Source: Ephemerocybe angulata (taxonomy: Eukaryota; Basidiomycota; Agaricomycetes; Agaricales; Psathyrellaceae). From it: a stretch of 64,000 nt of DNA. The notes under the pieces were generated by a model. That model had not been told where the DNA came from. It saw nothing but the letters and a program-made list of their open reading frames with translations, and made no database searches. Made by a program: the position numbers and the translations under genes. Location of the stretch: positions 62,001 to 126,000 of the forward strand of contig JAACJK010000179.1 in assembly GCA_013368325.1 (NCBI GenBank). Reading direction: 5' to 3'. Below, piece by piece: positions 42,680 through 53,964 of the stretch (within the stretch, counting starts at the first letter, position 1; every line of letters begins with the position of its first letter).

Positions 42680-44410
42680 ATGCTTCAAAAAAACTCCGGA
42701 AGTCGCGTTTGACTGTCGGACAGGGGAAGACAGTGACAAACTATGCAAACTCCATAATCAAGGATATAGGTGAGTAAGACGTATGGTTCACATAGGTTGT
42801 CTGAACTTGGTCGCCTGGTAGGCTGCCCTGCAGAACGACCGATGATACCCCGCCATATTGCCCCCAGATCCCTGCCATATGATCCCTGGAATGCCGCCGC
42901 GTACGCCGGTACTACGTATGGCACCTGCCCCGGCTGCTGACCGTGCACGGGACCCTACGAGATGCTTTCAGGGTGGGTCGGCTGGCCTTGTTCCTACGGG
43001 CGCTGTTGTTGTTGGAGCCTTGGGGACTTGAGGGGTGTGGGAGAACTAGGTAACAGAGCGGAGGTGGGGATCGCGATTGGTAGTGCGACATTGGGTGGGT
43101 TTGGGTTTTGTGTGCGTGGGGGAGGAGGAGATGATGTGGTGGCTAGCTGAGAGGGGCGCGTCCAATGTGTAAGTAGCCTTTGGGATACATAGGTAACTTT
43201 CCGCCACGGCGGTGGCCTCGCTACACGAGGAGTCAAGACGATATCACAGCTTTCCACGTTATCTTGTATCCGATTACTTAGTATGCGTATCTACGCACAA
43301 AATCACCCTGCCTATGCTATAAGTTCTTCCTCCCAAGCCTCTCAATCCGAGAAAAATTTAAGTTGTTGATTATCAGAATGTCGGTGAGGCCCTTGACCCG
43401 AGATAGAGTGAGGTGCGGCGCGTCTGACAGGTGCGACGCGCCGCGCGTGTCGGATTAGGCGCGTCCAAAGAACATCCTCAAACCCGCATTTCTTGACCGT
43501 TTTCCGCCATTCTTCTTGCATATTAGTGTAACCATGTCTATTATACACGAGGCGCACTACTTATATCTGGGATATACCACATTCTCAACAAGAAAACGGG
43601 CCCCAGACCGCCGCAGGCAGTCTGGCGGGGTTTTCGGGAGGCGCGTTCAAAGAACATCCTCAAAACCGCATTTCTTGGCCGTTTTCCGCCATTCATTTTG
43701 CATATTCGTCTAGCTACTCCCTTAATACACCAAATTACGCACTAAAGAAATGATGAAATGCATATATACACGGGAAAAAGGCCTCGAGACCGCCGCAGGC
43801 GGTCTGGCGGCCCGCGGGGTTTCCGGGAAAACATGTTTGTTTGTGTTTGCGGGCCTGTGAACCCCCTACTCGGTATTCCTCGCAACAGGGGCAAATAACG
43901 TGGCCCAAGGAATTTTTGATCCCTTCTTCCTCACTGTTACTTGAACGAGCCACCATTCACTCGGCTCAAACTCGCAACGAACCACCATCACAACGCTAGA
44001 AGTGGGAAGCGCTCAAACTCTACGAGGTTGGCTAGGATCTATCGGCGATCGCTCTTCGGCGTTGGGGGATCGGACACGCACGCACAGAAGCTTCTTGGAC
44101 GACGGGACTCGCCGCTCAGTGAACTTCCGGCGAACTTCAGGGCTTCAGGGCTTCAGGCAACTCACTACTCAGCACACTAGCTCCTCAGTGTTTAACTTGT
44201 GGGTAGTAGCCCAATGCTTCGCATGGCAAATCCGAGGCTATTTCTCAATTTATTCTGTATATTTGCTTAATAGTTCTTTTATTCATTATAAAGTACAAAT
44301 TTCCTAGGTCTTTTGCTGTTAAACTGTACTTATAAGCATGCTTAAAATATATGTTAAACACTAAGGACATTTAAACTTGACTTTGAAGCCATAAAGGAAC
44401 ATTACACTTC
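42680..44410. other. Repeat-rich intergenic region, no supportable gene
   Basis: Contains the tandem 181-bp repeat listed separately. A minus-strand frame at 43956-43735 begins MVARSSNSEEEGIKNSLGHV and has ICPCCEEYRVGGSQARKHKQ then TC. This CxxC...H..C pattern may be the zinc-finger start of a transposase, but no other exon follows. Confidence 0.4.
43459..43822. repeat. Tandem duplication, unit about 181 bp
   Basis: Two diverged copies start at about 43459 and 43640 with GGCGCGTCCAAAGAACATCC and GGCGCGTTCAAAGAACATCC. Both end in a strong hairpin (AGACCGCCGCAGGCGGTCTG in the second; one base changed in the first) and GGGGTTTTCGGGA-like sequence. Possibly remnants of a small element or an RNA-forming repeat. 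Confidence 0.75.
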
Positions 44411-44510
44411 AAAAAAAAAGAATGGCATGGGCGGGAGTTGAACCCTCAACCTTATGGGAAAGTGCACATGACTTAAAAGTCACATGGCCTTCGATGCGGA
44501 AAAGCTTGGC
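44411..44510 (-). tRNA. tRNA-like sequence or tRNA-derived SINE head, degenerate
   Basis: On the minus strand a good B box (GGTTCAACTCC, 44444-44434) is followed within 25 nt by a run of nine T, an RNA polymerase III terminator. Upstream there is a TGACTTTTAAGTCA palindrome that resembles an anticodon arm (Lys TTT or Leu TAA), but it does not give a proper 5-bp stem with a 7-nt loop, and the acceptor halves do not pair. The A box is poor. Best read as a decayed tRNA or SINE. Confidence 0.35.
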
Positions 44511-45190
44511 ACAAAATCCGCCGGGGACAAGTACCCGAGCTATAAATAGCCTCGGAACCTCCTCTGCTTGGTCTCCCAATGCCTCGCAGTACCTCTCCGT
44601 TCGCCTATTAGTGCCTCGAGCTAACCTCGAGCATCTTACGAAGCTTCGCAACTACATCAGCAATAGGCTGAGGCCGTGGATGGTGTGCCACACGCAGCCC
44701 ACGGCCACACGATTGGCGTACCGCCATTTCGACATGCGTCTTGCCACGGCCAGGTTCTGGCGCCATAACCGGTATGTATTTGCAGCCCAGTCGTGTAGGA
44801 GCGTGCGGCACGTATACTTTTATTTACACTACTATGGATGTAACATACAATTTTTCGCGAGCGCCGGCACATATGCTGGACCACCGTTGCTCTTTACCAT
44901 TACCGGTGCTCTGTCAATCACTACTCTTCACGATGTTATGGAGTTCGAGTGAGCGGGGATGTTATTAGAATGCTGTATTTAACATGTGAGAGTAAATAGT
45001 ACTAGGAAATCCGAGGGACACGTATTAAAAGAGAACTGATCGAACGAAACAGATTGGAAACGGACGGCTACTTGAGACTCCTGCGATTATGAGCCTAGAA
45101 AGACCTAGGCAACAGCAAAACAATTGCTTATGAGTAGGTTCAGGCTTCAGAGGATGGGGGAACAAAGAACGTACGAATTATGGACAGCCA
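44511..45190. other. Intergenic, no supportable gene
   Basis: A plus-strand frame reading out of the tRNA-like sequence (44422-44952) has no family resemblance and is probably chance. Confidence 0.4.
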
Positions 45191-47379
45191 CTACTCGGAG
45201 TCGGAAGGAACGATGATGACATCGTCACCCAAATCACGGTCGCCCTCGCTGTCGTCGCCGATGTCTACGCGAGATCCAGCCTTGACGAGAGGTGCGACGG
45301 CATCGTTGATCTTCTTCCAGTGGGGTTTCTTGAAGCTTTCAAGCTGCTTGACGTGAAACTCTAAGCGAGAGGCCCACGGCTTTGCAACAAAGCTCTTCTT
45401 CTCCTGCATTGCGACCTCCTTGCCTCCTTTCCAAGTCTTCAATGCCCGTTCCAGCTATTAATCAAATTGAGTGACGTTGGGCGAAGTGTTGTGGGATGCA
45501 CTTACCGCAGTGGCCGAAAATGCCAATGCACCGATGGGGTAACTATCATCGTCGTTGGAATCGACCCCTTCGACCAAGCCGGCATGGTAAGAAAAGATTT
45601 GAAGGATAAGAGGCACGCGGTATGCCCCTTTCTACAGATATAAAAGTGAGATTAGTATGATACAAGATTGCACTTGATATAACTTACCTTCCGATCGGGA
45701 TCTTCGTAAACATACTTGCATTCAGCAAGTTGGTCGGCAACGAAGTTGGCTCGAGCATTGACGGTGGTGTACTCTGGGAGGGTAAAGTTCGCGCGGACGA
45801 GTTCAACCACTACTTTCCCTATCTTGCTGCGCCAGGTGCGAATGTGGGACGCGGCCTAGGTTAATGTTAAAAACAAGATCAAAGAACAAAAGACAGGTAC
45901 GCACCACACCGTATACATCATCGCAGATGTCCACCTCATCTCCAAACACATTGTCCCATGCACCACCGACGACGACCTCAAAGGATGGGTTGCTGTTGAT
46001 GGCAAAGATCTCGCGCTCGGTTCCAGCCCACTCATAGATAATGGGCATTACCCCAGAACACCATCGCTGTTCACCATCACCAAGCCCATCGAGGGGCAAG
46101 TCCTTCATGGAGTAGTTCTTCTTCTTTGCTTTGCCGGGTATGGCGACTTTCTTGACGCTATCCGAGATCTCGACTTTGCTAATCTTGACACCCATCTAGA
46201 GAGAACGTGTCAGACGACGGTTGAGAAATGATGAGGAGACATACCGATGCGGTCCCATTCTTCTGGGAGAGAACAACCGCCTTCGATGACCTAGCTGCAG
46301 CGACGGCTGCCGGGCCTTCATCTTGGAATCCGCTCTTCTTATCGTCGTCTGCTTCATCGTCCCCAACGAAATTGGGGGTGGGATCGGGCTTGGCTAGAAT
46401 GCGGGCGATTGCCGCACGGCCCTTTGCATGCAGGCATTGAGTGGGTGCCTGTTCACGTTCAGCCTTGGGATGAGCGACAGTGGTGGAACGAGGAGCGTTA
46501 ATGGGCTTGCGAAAGCCTTCGAGAGGCTTCTTTGGCTTCTTCCTGATTAATAATCAATCGATCGGAGTTCGACTGGATGCCAAAACGAAAACTCACTTTG
46601 CTTCCTTCTCCATCTTGCCATCTACCTTCGCCTCGTCCACCTCCATCGTTGGTGCGCTGGTATAGGGAGCAACGGGTTTGACCGCCCTCAGTTTATTGAC
46701 CTCCTCATGGACTGCGCCTTTGGCCCTCTAGAAAGCGACGAATGAGAGCAAAGGTAAGTTCAGATTCCAATCCTTAGTTGAACGTGAAACGCACCTTTGC
46801 TTTCTTCGCCGCCTTCGCTACTTTTTCCTTCAGCCTTCGATACTCAAGTAGTTCTTCCTCGTCCGTCAGGTATCCCTCCACTATATCAGGAAGTGAGCTG
46901 TGGTCGGAGGAGTCCTCGTCGTCCTCCGGCCCATTTCCGGGAAGTCCAGGACTGTACTCATCCTCCGACTCGTCGTCCGATCCTCCTTGCCCAGAGTTAT
47001 GGGCTGCTGGATCGTCGCTGTCTTCGGATCCATCGGAGCCATGGGCCGTGCCGCCAACATCGCCTCCGTTGTCAACAACCATGCTGCTGTCGTCGGCCTG
47101 GAGTGGGTCAGCAGCAGGTTCATAAGTCGAGAAAGCTTTGAGATCAGGTCGCTCAGCGTTCTCAAGATCTTCCTTCTGCTGACGACGCACACGGTCCTCG
47201 GCTTGAGCGATTACCTTGTAGGCGGCTAATTCCTGCGGAGTAGGTTCGGTGATTGGAGCAGCGTCGGGCTCAGCGTCACCGAGCTCCTTGAGGTCGGTCC
47301 TAGTGGTGGTTGAGTTTAGAAGCACGTTGGGACTCGAAGCTCGAAGACTTGGCGGGCGGATCCTCTCAACAGCTGTCAA
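45191..47379 (-). CDS. Lineage-specific multi-exon protein with acidic N-terminal part
   Basis: About seven exons; the first is 47379-46795 (195 codons, donor GTGCGT at 46794). The N-terminal part is disordered and acidic with SDGSEDSDDPAAHNSG and EDDEDSSDHSSLPDIVEGYL, ending in a basic coil (RLKEKVAKAAKKAK). The middle is KKPKKPLEGFRKPINAPRS. Later exons are more globular: MPIIYEWAGTEREIFAINSN, ASHIRTWRSKIGKVVVEL, CKYVYEDPDRKKGAYRVPLI, LQIFSYHAG and IGALAFSATALERALKTWKG. The last group resembles C-terminal parts of large agaricomycete-specific families I have seen, near DUF6532, but I cannot assign it. It ends in an acidic tail, stop at 45191. It lies head to tail with the gene at 47535, 155 nt away, and may be co-inherited with it. 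A nuclear location is likely (inference). Confidence 0.65.
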
Positions 47380-47534
47380 CTGTATCTGACGTGCATTCCA
47401 TGGTGACCGGGCAGGAATTGAGTCGCTCTCAACCTAGAGTTTCCAATCTGTGGTATATGTACAAAGGAGTGAGTACTGAGTATTTGTATGAGAGATGAAG
47501 CGATAAATAGGCAAATATCATCTGCGACGGTCTA

Positions 47535-48532
47535 CTACTCTTCGTCCTCCTCGCCATCATCAGATTTGGAACCGTCTTCGTCTTCACTGTCTTCGTCGTC
47601 ACTACCGTCCAAGCCAGATTCGTCTCCACAGCCGCCGTAGCAGGAGCCATACACCTCCTTGACAATCCTGTACTCCCTGACGAGTTTGCTCTTGTTTTTC
47701 GCCTTGTACTCGAGTATCCCGACAACTTCAGCTGCCATCTCCCTATTGGTGCCGCCTCGGGAGTACGTGCCCAAACTCTTCATGATGTCCTTGAGGTACA
47801 TCTTGGTCAACCTCCCAACCATGTCCTGAACTTTGTTGAGGCGACGCTGCAGCACAACCATTATCAGTTGGCATGCCCAAATGAAGACGGAGGACGGAAA
47901 GGACTAGGAAAGGTGAAGTACTCACCCGGACATCCTTGTCATAGCCATCTGGGTCAGAGTCGTACTCGCCCTCCCCATACTTTTCGTCGACTTCCTCTAT
48001 GGCTGCAATTTCCTCTTCGATGCTTTTACCAGCCAAAGCCCTATTCTTCAGCTCGTCGAGCACGGCTTCGACCATTTCCTCGACCGTGTCAGGGCGCGTC
48101 TTTCCGAACGCGATAGCGTCCATGATGGCCCCCATAGAGTGCACGGTATGCACAGCGAGGCTATCCTCGAACGCATCGAGTTTTTCCTGTAAAGATTCGA
48201 AATTTGTCAGCTTTTTCGCTCAACCGAGCAACGCATGAAAGAATGGACCTCACCTTCGTTGTCTCGTCAAGTTCGCGCGGCTTCTCGAGGTCCTTGCTGG
48301 GTGCAGCAACTTCCTCGTCCTCATACGTGACATCTCCACCCTTTGCGCGTTTTGAACGCGTCCCCTCGATCTCCACCACGGAATCGGCACGTCCTCTCTT
48401 CGAGCGACGTGTCGCCGACCCCGTTTCATCGCTGGCGACTACCTTGGCCACGGCGGCAGACTTCTTCGGTGCAGCCTTCGTTGGTGCTGGCTTTGCGTTC
48501 TTGGAAGCCTTTTTGGTGGATTTGGGCGGCAT
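47535..48532 (-). CDS. Lineage-specific protein with basic N terminus and acidic tail
   Basis: Three exons: 48532-48254, 48186-47926, 47846-47535; 283 residues, in frame with GT..AG introns of 67 and 79 nt. The start MPPKSTKKASKNAKPAPTKA is a long Lys/Ala/Pro tract with KRGRADSVVEIEGTRSKRAK further on, typical nuclear localisation signals. The central part is helical (LDAFEDSLAVHTVHSMGAIM, VEEMVEAVLDELKNRALAGK). The C-terminal part has MVGRLTKMYLKDIMKSLGTY and EVVGILEYKAKNKSKLVREY, then an acidic tail (GSDDEDSEDEDGSKSDDGEE). No known family. Same strand as the following gene (45191-47379), which has a similar acidic style; the two may act together. Confidence 0.7.
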
Positions 48533-49380
48533 GATGAGGTAGTGGTGGTAGTGATGGTGGAGAAAAAGGCGCGTGAATCTTGCCAGCAGGACTTGAAATG
48601 ACCTGCCCTCATGATTAGGTCCCCATGATGCATCATGTACTGTAACTCACTGTAACTGATCCGCATCCGCTGAGGCTGTTTGCACTGACTCTGTGCGTCC
48701 GGCCGACACATCGCCCATCCTCTAGCTCGTTACAACTGCAATCTAACAGACAGAATGACATCGAAAGCTCTTCGCTCTCTCGAACGGTTCAATTTCTCGT
48801 GGGTTGGGTGTACTTCGGGTGTACTCGTAAACCTCCTGTATATCTTCGTCGTCGTTTTGTTTCCATCTCTGCAAGAAAGAGCAAACGATACCAAATCGTC
48901 CGACCCCCCTAGATATTAAGACACGAAAACATGGGTTGAAAGCGAGGCAAGCGAGATGAGAGGGAGGACCCGGAGGAGCAAGATCCATGATTTAGCGCCC
49001 AAGCCAATCGAGCGGGACACAGCCACATTCCTACGATCCGTCTGACAAACCGAGGACTGACAGTGACAGGCTCTTCTTCTCCAACACCACAACCTACCCT
49101 CATCCACCGCCTCATTCAATCCTACGTAGACCTGCGCAGCTGCTCCGATCCATTCAAATTGCTCTATCACCCCTCTATCCCATCCCAGCGGGCATCTCGT
49201 CGTCGATGATGACTGAGGAAACTGGTAGCTCGTCATGTTGCTTACGCCAGGCCAAGCCTCCTGAGTAAGTCCTCCCATGTGCAAAGGCTTGAAAGGGTAC
49301 CTTTAAAAGCGCAAATTGCTAACGATATCTTACAGCCATAGCAACTAATCTCCACCTCCTGCACACTCTCTCATACTAAA

Positions 49381-50750
49381 ATGTCCACCGAAACCACGAA
49401 AAAGACTGTGGTCGTCGTCGGCGGCGGCTCCGTAGGCGCCGGAATCGCCAAATCTCTCTCGGCGCAGCTGGACCCCAGCAAACATCAGCTCGTCATGGTC
49501 ACCGCGTCGGAGAAGTACGTGCATCTCCCTGGCACGATCCGCACGGTGACCACTGCGGAAGGAGAGCTCGAAAAACGCGTCTTCATCCCATATGGAGATT
49601 TTTTGAAGGGCAAGGGCGAAATCAAGCATGGGGAAGTCGCGTCTTTTACGGCTCGTTCAGGTGGGAAGGGCACCGTCGACTTGGCGTCGGGAGAGAGTCT
49701 GGAGTACGATGTTTTGGTTTTGGCAACTGGGAGCAAGTGGCCGGGGCCGTTTGAGCTGCCGACCGGAGGCGAGAAGTTGCAGAGCCATATCGATTCGTGG
49801 AGAGCGAAGATCGAGAAAGCCCAGTCGATTGTTCTCGTTGGAGCTGGAGCTGTTGGTATCGGTACGCCTTTCCAGTTCTATATCCGTCTCTCCAACCCCT
49901 GAACGCTTCGTCCTCGTAAACAGAATTCGCGGGAGAAATCTCGGATTTCTACAAGGTTTGTTTGTTCGATGAGCTTCTTGCATGCCATGGCGACTGATTC
50001 CAAACTAATTCGCGCAGGGAAAGAACGTCTCGATTGTGCATAACGGCCGTCTACCCCTGAACGACGTGTACCCCGACCGTCTACGCAACGGACTCCTCAC
50101 GAAGCTCCAGAAGCGCAACGTCAATGTCGTATTGAATGACCGACTCGATAACTACACGCTATCTGAAGACGGTACCGTCACCCTACGCAGCGGCAAGGCC
50201 CTCAACGCCGATCTCGTGGTACGTACATCCCTCCCGGCCCGGCTTTTCAAAGGCTGACTTGCATGTTCTGCTTTCGTGCGTAGATCCCGACCGTCGGTGG
50301 CACCCCAAATACCGCCTTCATCAAAGAGTCGCTCGGCGAAGCCGTCCTCACCGCCTCGAACTACGTCGAAGTTCTGCCGACGTTCCAGCTGCCGAGCCAC
50401 GCGAATATCTTCGCTGCTGGAGACATCATCGAGTGGAAGGAGCAGAAGCAAGCTGCCAAGGCCGCTGGACACGTCTCTGTTGTGGTCAAGAATGTCCTTT
50501 CCGCGCTGAAGGGGCAGTCGCCGAGCGCACAGTACAAGGGCTCATATGAGATTATGGTTATCACGCTTGGACGGGTATGTTCCTCCCTTTTGGCTCACGT
50601 GGAGAGTAATGTTGCTGATTGGTTTTGTAGGAGGGAGGTGCTGGGTACTTTGGCGTACTGTGGGGCCTCATCTTCGGCGATTGGTTCGCGAGGATGCTCA
50701 AGTCGAGAGGTCTCATGATCGAGATGACAAAAGGGAATTTCGGGTTTTAG
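49381..50750 (+). CDS. AIF/AMID-like FAD-dependent oxidoreductase, copy 1
   Basis: Five exons: 49381-49861, 49924-49955, 50018-50218, 50284-50574, 50631-50750; 374 residues, in frame. An FAD-binding GxGxxG lies near the start (TVVVVGGGSVGAGIAKSL), an ATG loop in DVLVLATGSKWPGPFELP, the second nucleotide site in SIVLVGAGAVGIEFAGEISD, and the FAD-contact motif in HANIFAAGDIIEWKEQKQ. This layout is that of AIFM2/AMID/FSP1 and fungal AIF1-like NAD(P)H:quinone-type enzymes. No mitochondrial presequence, so it is probably cytosolic or at membranes. The tail YFGVLWGLIFGDWFARML is hydrophobic. The enzyme probably reduces quinones or similar acceptors; the exact substrate is unknown. Tandem with a diverged copy 531 nt downstream. 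Confidence 0.9.
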
Positions 50751-51281
50751 GTTGAGCGAGTAGGCATCTGGACAGGCTGGTTTATCTTATCTTCTGGGTA
50801 TTATTTTACGTTGTTATCAATTTGCAGGATATTCTACGCCCTTATCATATCATGCACCCAACAGCTCGGTATCTCACACCCGAGGTCTACGGCCAGCCAT
50901 TGTCCGAAGTTCATACCGCAGCCCAGCGGCTATGCGGATCGACTGTGCCGTAGGCTGCCCGTCCGCCCCGAGGGCAAGCCGCGAAGGTTCAAGCACAGGT
51001 TTCCGTGGTGCAACAGCTCGTTTCCGGTGCTTTGATCCCTCATGCCTAGGAATTGTCGGAAGGATGGAAGGAATATGGGGTTGTGAGAACCCCATTCCAG
51101 TGGTACCGATGTACCGATGTTGATACGCCATCGCGATGCGCAGAGGCGAGACACTGCATCGACGTACTCGGGTAGATTGCTACCAAGATGGATTTATACC
51201 TGGAGGTTGAAGCCATCGATCGAAACACTAATATCACTTGCAGGTAATCAATCCTACATCGCACCTCTAAATCCCAGAGCA
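50751..51281. other. Intergenic between tandem AIF-like genes
   Basis: Terminator of copy 1 and promoter of copy 2. No extra gene. Confidence 0.5.
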
Positions 51282-52639
51282 ATGAGCACCCCGGAGGTCG
51301 AGAAGCCAAACGTAGTCGTCGTAGGAGGCGGCGCCGCAGGCATCCTCATCGTCCGACACCTCACCGCAAAGCTCGATCTGGCCAAGTACAACCTCGTTCT
51401 AGTAACCGCCACACCATACTACACGCACCACCCCGCCTGCATACGCATGCTCGTCTCCTCCGCCGGGTCGCTCGAGGACGCCGCCCAGATTCCGTACGAC
51501 ACCCTGCTCACCCGGGGCGGGAAGCAATTGAAGTGCCGTGTGGTGGTGAGGAAGGTCGTTGGGATTGCGGAGGAGCTGCCGAATGGGAGGGGCAATGGGA
51601 GTGGGAGTGGGGGAGGTGGGAGGGTGGATTTGGAGGGCGGTGAGAGTGTGGAGTTTTCGGTTGTGGTACTTGCGACGGGGTGTAGCTGGGAGGGTCCGCT
51701 TGCGTTTCCGTATGGGACGAAGGAAGAGGTGGGGGCGTGGGTGAAGGAGTGGAAGGAGAGGTTTGAGAAAGCGGAGGATATTGTGATTGTGGGTGGTGGT
51801 GCGACTGGATTGGGTGCGTTAGATTTATTTTTTTTGTGGTTGAGATGCAGGGGTGACGAGTTCTTTGATTGCAGAGTTTGCTGGTGAACTTAGGGATTTG
51901 TCGCAGACGAAGCGGATCACAATTGTGCATGACGAGCCTCTGCTCCTCAGCAATGCGTACCCCGATAGCTTTCGAAAGACGGTGGCCAAGGACGTGCGAC
52001 GCAGAGATGTTGCTGTGATCGTCGACGACTCGATCTCGAGCCTCGAGATCTCCGAAGCCAGCACCATCCGTACAGAGAAAGGGCGGCTTCTAGTCGCAGA
52101 CCTCGTGGTACGCCCATACTTCGGAACCCACAATTCATCCATAAGCTTACCGCGGCCGTGTGCAGATTCCGTGCCGAGGACCGCGTCCGAACACGGATTA
52201 TCTGGCTAGGCTGGGGGACGAGTCCATTGCTGCGACAGGGCATGTGAAGGTCATCCCGACGTTCCAACTGTCGGGACACCCGCGTATCTTCGCTGCTGGG
52301 GATATTGTGGACTGGGACGAGCAGAAGCAGGCTGAGAAGTACGGAGCGCATGCTGATGTTGTCGTCAAGAACGTGTTGGACATTTTGAGGGGCAAGCAGC
52401 CTAATGCTCTGTATCGTGGATGCTACGAGAGCATTACCATTGCCAACGGCAAGGTGTGTTACTAGTTCCTCGGACTGCTATGTGTGACCGAAAACTGAGC
52501 TGAGTTGCAGAGCGGCGGGAATACATACTATAGCTTCTGGGGGCCTGAGCTTCAGTTTGGTGACCTGGTTTCGACCGCCAAGAAGTCGAAATCCTTGAAG
52601 GTGCACTCGACTAGGAGGCAGCTTAGATTGATAGTGTAG
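51282..52639 (+). CDS. AIF/AMID-like FAD-dependent oxidoreductase, copy 2 (tandem paralogue)
   Basis: Four exons: 51282-51813, 51875-52107, 52166-52453, 52511-52639; 393 residues, in frame. Motifs: NVVVVGGGAAGILIVRHLTA, VVVLATGCSWEGPLAFPY, DIVIVGGGATGLEFAGELRD, PRIFAAGDIVDWDEQKQA. Compared with copy 1 it lacks one intron (the one after EFAGE...) and has a Gly/Ser-rich insertion (NGRGNGSGSGGGGRVD) near residue 110. It has a diverged C terminus (YYSFWGPELQFGDLVSTAKK) without the hydrophobic FGVLWGLIFGDW tail. The catalytic frame is intact. Tandem duplication followed by divergence is clear; a different substrate or location is inference. Confidence 0.9.
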
Positions 52640-52963
52640 AGGCATCGTCAGAGCATCTTGTTGCTATACCACACCGGAAATTCCTTGTCAAGAGTGTTGA
52701 ACGTTGAACGTTTACACTTTAAAAGCACTTAATAAAATGCCCATTACATAATCTTCATCGTAGCTCAACTAAACAGCCCGGCGCCCGAGGGAAGCGGCAC
52801 TGAGCTGGTCGTTCAAGTCGGCCCAGAGTCGTCCACGGCCTTCAAATCTTACCGAAACGTCCCCTTCACTTGGTGCCAGTAGAATCGAGTTCATATTCCT
52901 TTCTCGATTCCGCAATTATGAAAACATAGCACTTCGCAAGGCAGACAGTGGGAATTCAAGCAT
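52640..52963. other. Intergenic
   Basis: 3' flanks of the convergent AIF-like copy 2 and the F-box pseudogene. Nothing else. Confidence 0.5.
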
Positions 52964-53529
52964 CTACTTTGCATCTACTGCAGGATTCTCTCGGATAAGC
53001 TCTTGGATAGTCGATGGCGCACCTAAATAAAAATGTCAGCACATTCTAGTATGTCCTCCAAGTATCAACATTTCAACTCTCACCTAATCCGGCGTATTTA
53101 AGCCTAAGATGGTACTGGTCGACGTAGCACCACCTGAACGGCGACCATTGCATATCGCGCGAGAGGCATGGTGTCCATTTATTATAGAGATCTATTACTC
53201 GCTCTTGGAGGTTATAGATCCCGTCTTGTAAAGCATTGCCTTGGGCATTTTCGGCGAGATCCCCAAGCAAGAAGAAAACGCCCCGCATCTGCGCAAATGT
53301 TAACCAACGGATACAATTTCAACAATAAGAAGTAGAAGCTTACTGCAAGTGGGCGTGAATCCAATGTGCTTAGGTCGAGTTCCTCCATCTTGCGAATGAG
53401 CGTGTCCATTTCCTCCTCCTGCACCATGCCATCGAAGCCTTCCTGGGCCATAGACGCCTCGGACCAGAGCCACATCTTCGCTATTCCATCCCTAAGCTCT
53501 TCCACGATGTTGGGAGAAATGCGAGTGAC

Positions 53530-53537
53530 GCCGCTGG
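53530..53537. repeat. MITE target-site duplication, left
   Basis: GCCGCTGG, identical to 53957-53964. Confidence 0.9.
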
Positions 53538-53956
53538 CAAGGGGCCCTGAGGATGAAATTCCGGTACCTGACGTTGGATGATTTTTTTATGGCCTGACCA
53601 GGACCCCTACCTACCTACCGTGGGAATTAATTTCTGAATTTGGTAATCAAAAATCCCAAAAATGGAAATTTCCGCTGACCAATCTCAGAAATTTCCTCCT
53701 GATTTGTTCACCAATGCCCTATGTTATCTTTCGCACAGTAAAACTAGCCTAATAGGGGGTAAAATGAGTCCCCAAACCCTCAAATGCTGCTTGGCCAACT
53801 TTTTTCATCACCAGCCTCTCAATTTTCCCTGGGGGCATGCCTATCATTGCGAAAAAGTTTCCTTTTTAGGTAGGTGCTCCGAATTTTTTTCCAAAATCCC
53901 CAAGGGGGGTACCTACCTAAGGTGGGGTCCGGGATTTCCGGTCCGGAGGCCCCTTG
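53538..53956. mobile_element. hAT-type MITE in an F-box exon
   Basis: A 419-bp non-coding element with termini CAAGGGGCC on both ends (inverted) and similar subterminal blocks: GAAATTCCGGTACC on the left, GAAATCCCGGACCC on the other strand at the right, plus ACCTACCTACC runs. Flanked by the perfect 8-bp duplication GCCGCTGG at 53530-53537 and 53957-53964. Removing the element and one duplication joins LQRLPSG to VTRISPN in frame in the F-box gene. No open frame of note inside. Confidence 0.92.
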
Positions 53957-53964
53957 GCCGCTGG
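53957..53964. repeat. MITE target-site duplication, right
   Basis: GCCGCTGG, identical to 53530-53537. Confidence 0.9.

Noticed and set aside
46778..47229. Plus-strand Ser/Pro-rich frames opposite the acidic region of the gene at 45191-47379
   Set aside because: Antisense of Asp/Glu/Ser-rich codons; no start context or family.
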